Shown: one piece after another, positions 5,775 to 6,071 of the stretch
Layout: each line of letters starts with the position of its first letter
How positions within the stretch are numbered: position 1 is the stretch's first letter
DNA from: Acidobacteriota bacterium
GTDB lineage: Bacteria; Acidobacteriota; Vicinamibacteria; Vicinamibacterales; Vicinamibacteraceae
DNA: 6,071 bases
Reading direction: 5' to 3'
Assembly: GCA_013695405.1 (NCBI GenBank)
Contig: JACDAO010000804.1
Location: forward strand, 1 to 6,071
Position numbers and translations under genes: made by a program
Notes under the pieces: generated by a model
Told to the model about the DNA's origin: nothing
What the model saw: only the letters and a program-made list of their open reading frames with translations
Databases searched by the model: none

Positions 5775-6071
5775 ATGCGAATCCTGTCCTCTGGAGTGGC
5801 CGCGCTGTCGGCAGCCGTACTGGCCTGTGGCCTGTCCCTGCAGGCGCAAGCTCCGGTGCTCGCTCTGGTTGGCGTGCACATCGTCCCAATGGACCGCGAG
5901 CGGGTCGTCGAGCGACAGACCGTGATCATCCGCGATGGCGTGATCACCGAGATCGGCCCACAGGATCGAATCACTCCGCCGGCCGGCGCCCAGGTGGTGG
6001 CGCTGACCGGCAAGTACGTGATGCCAGCCATCGGCGAGATGCACGGCCATCTGGCCGGATCCGACGCGGCG
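5775..6071 (+). CDS. Exported amidohydrolase-family protein, N-terminal part (cut by window edge)
   Basis: The frame is open for 99 codons from ATG 5775 to the right edge. Residues 1-26 are a signal peptide (MRILSSGVAALSAAVLACG, cleavage likely after AQA); a VLAC at 15-18 is only a poor lipobox. Next comes the small N-terminal beta sandwich typical of the amidohydrolase superfamily: ALVGVHIVPMD, VIIRDGVITEIGP, and PAGAQVVALTGKYVMPAIGEMHGHL. The HGH (His-x-His) closing that block is the metal-binding HxH on the first strand of the TIM barrel, so a metal-dependent hydrolase of the imidazolonepropionase/prolidase-like type is likely. The position normally reading PGLID is PAIGE here. Catalytic residues further on lie outside the window, so the substrate cannot be named. 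The start is fixed by the signal peptide; a -10-like hexamer 7 nt upstream suggests a leaderless mRNA. Confidence 0.85.
   Translation, partial: MRILSSGVAALSAAVLACGLSLQAQAPVLALVGVHIVPMDRERVVERQTVIIRDGVITEIGPQDRITPPAGAQVVALTGKYVMPAIGEMHGHLAGSDAA

Overview
The window is uniformly GC-rich bacterial DNA with no tRNA, rRNA, CRISPR or insertion sequence visible. It looks like ordinary, densely coded chromosome. Two features recall environmental Acidobacteriota (Vicinamibacteria-like): a TonB receptor with an N-terminal carboxypeptidase-regulatory-like fold, and a membrane-anchored HD-GYP/GAF/GGDEF protein whose wording matches what I remember of that phylum. The assignment is an inference from family resemblance, not a search result.

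Layout, left to right: (1) 1-429, minus strand, the N-terminal part of GluQ, the tRNA(Asp) queuosine glutamyl-transferase, running off the left edge. (2) 488-1051, plus strand, a complete PduO-type cob(I)alamin adenosyltransferase, divergent from gluQ across a 58-bp gap that holds a 7-bp triplicated repeat and a -10-like hexamer. (3) 1077-3305, minus strand, a ZnuD-like TonB-dependent receptor, convergent with the adenosyltransferase. (4) 3444-3818, minus strand, a small exported His/CxxC protein lying upstream of the receptor and probably co-transcribed with it. (5) 3891-5741, plus strand, a two-helix membrane protein with a degenerate HD-GYP domain, a GAF domain and an intact GGDEF domain. 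(6) 5775-6071, plus strand, the start of an exported metal-dependent amidohydrolase, running off the right edge.

Genes 3 and 4 form a plausible outer-membrane/periplasmic transition-metal acquisition unit: the receptor has a Glu7-Gly-His-His loop encoded by seven identical GAG codons, and the small protein has spaced histidines and a CxxC. The cyclic-di-GMP protein is divergent from this unit and shares a 72-bp intergenic region with it; a regulatory link is possible but unproven. The adenosyltransferase and GluQ are metabolic and tRNA-modification genes with no evident functional tie to the metal unit.

The most noteworthy points are: the HD-GYP domain has lost several metal and catalytic residues while its GGDEF domain and inhibitory site stay intact; all three plus-strand genes have a TAC(A/C)NT hexamer placed 6-7 nt before the start codon, which predicts leaderless mRNAs; and an in-frame trinucleotide microsatellite sits in a likely metal-binding loop of the receptor. 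I found no convincing wholly new system.
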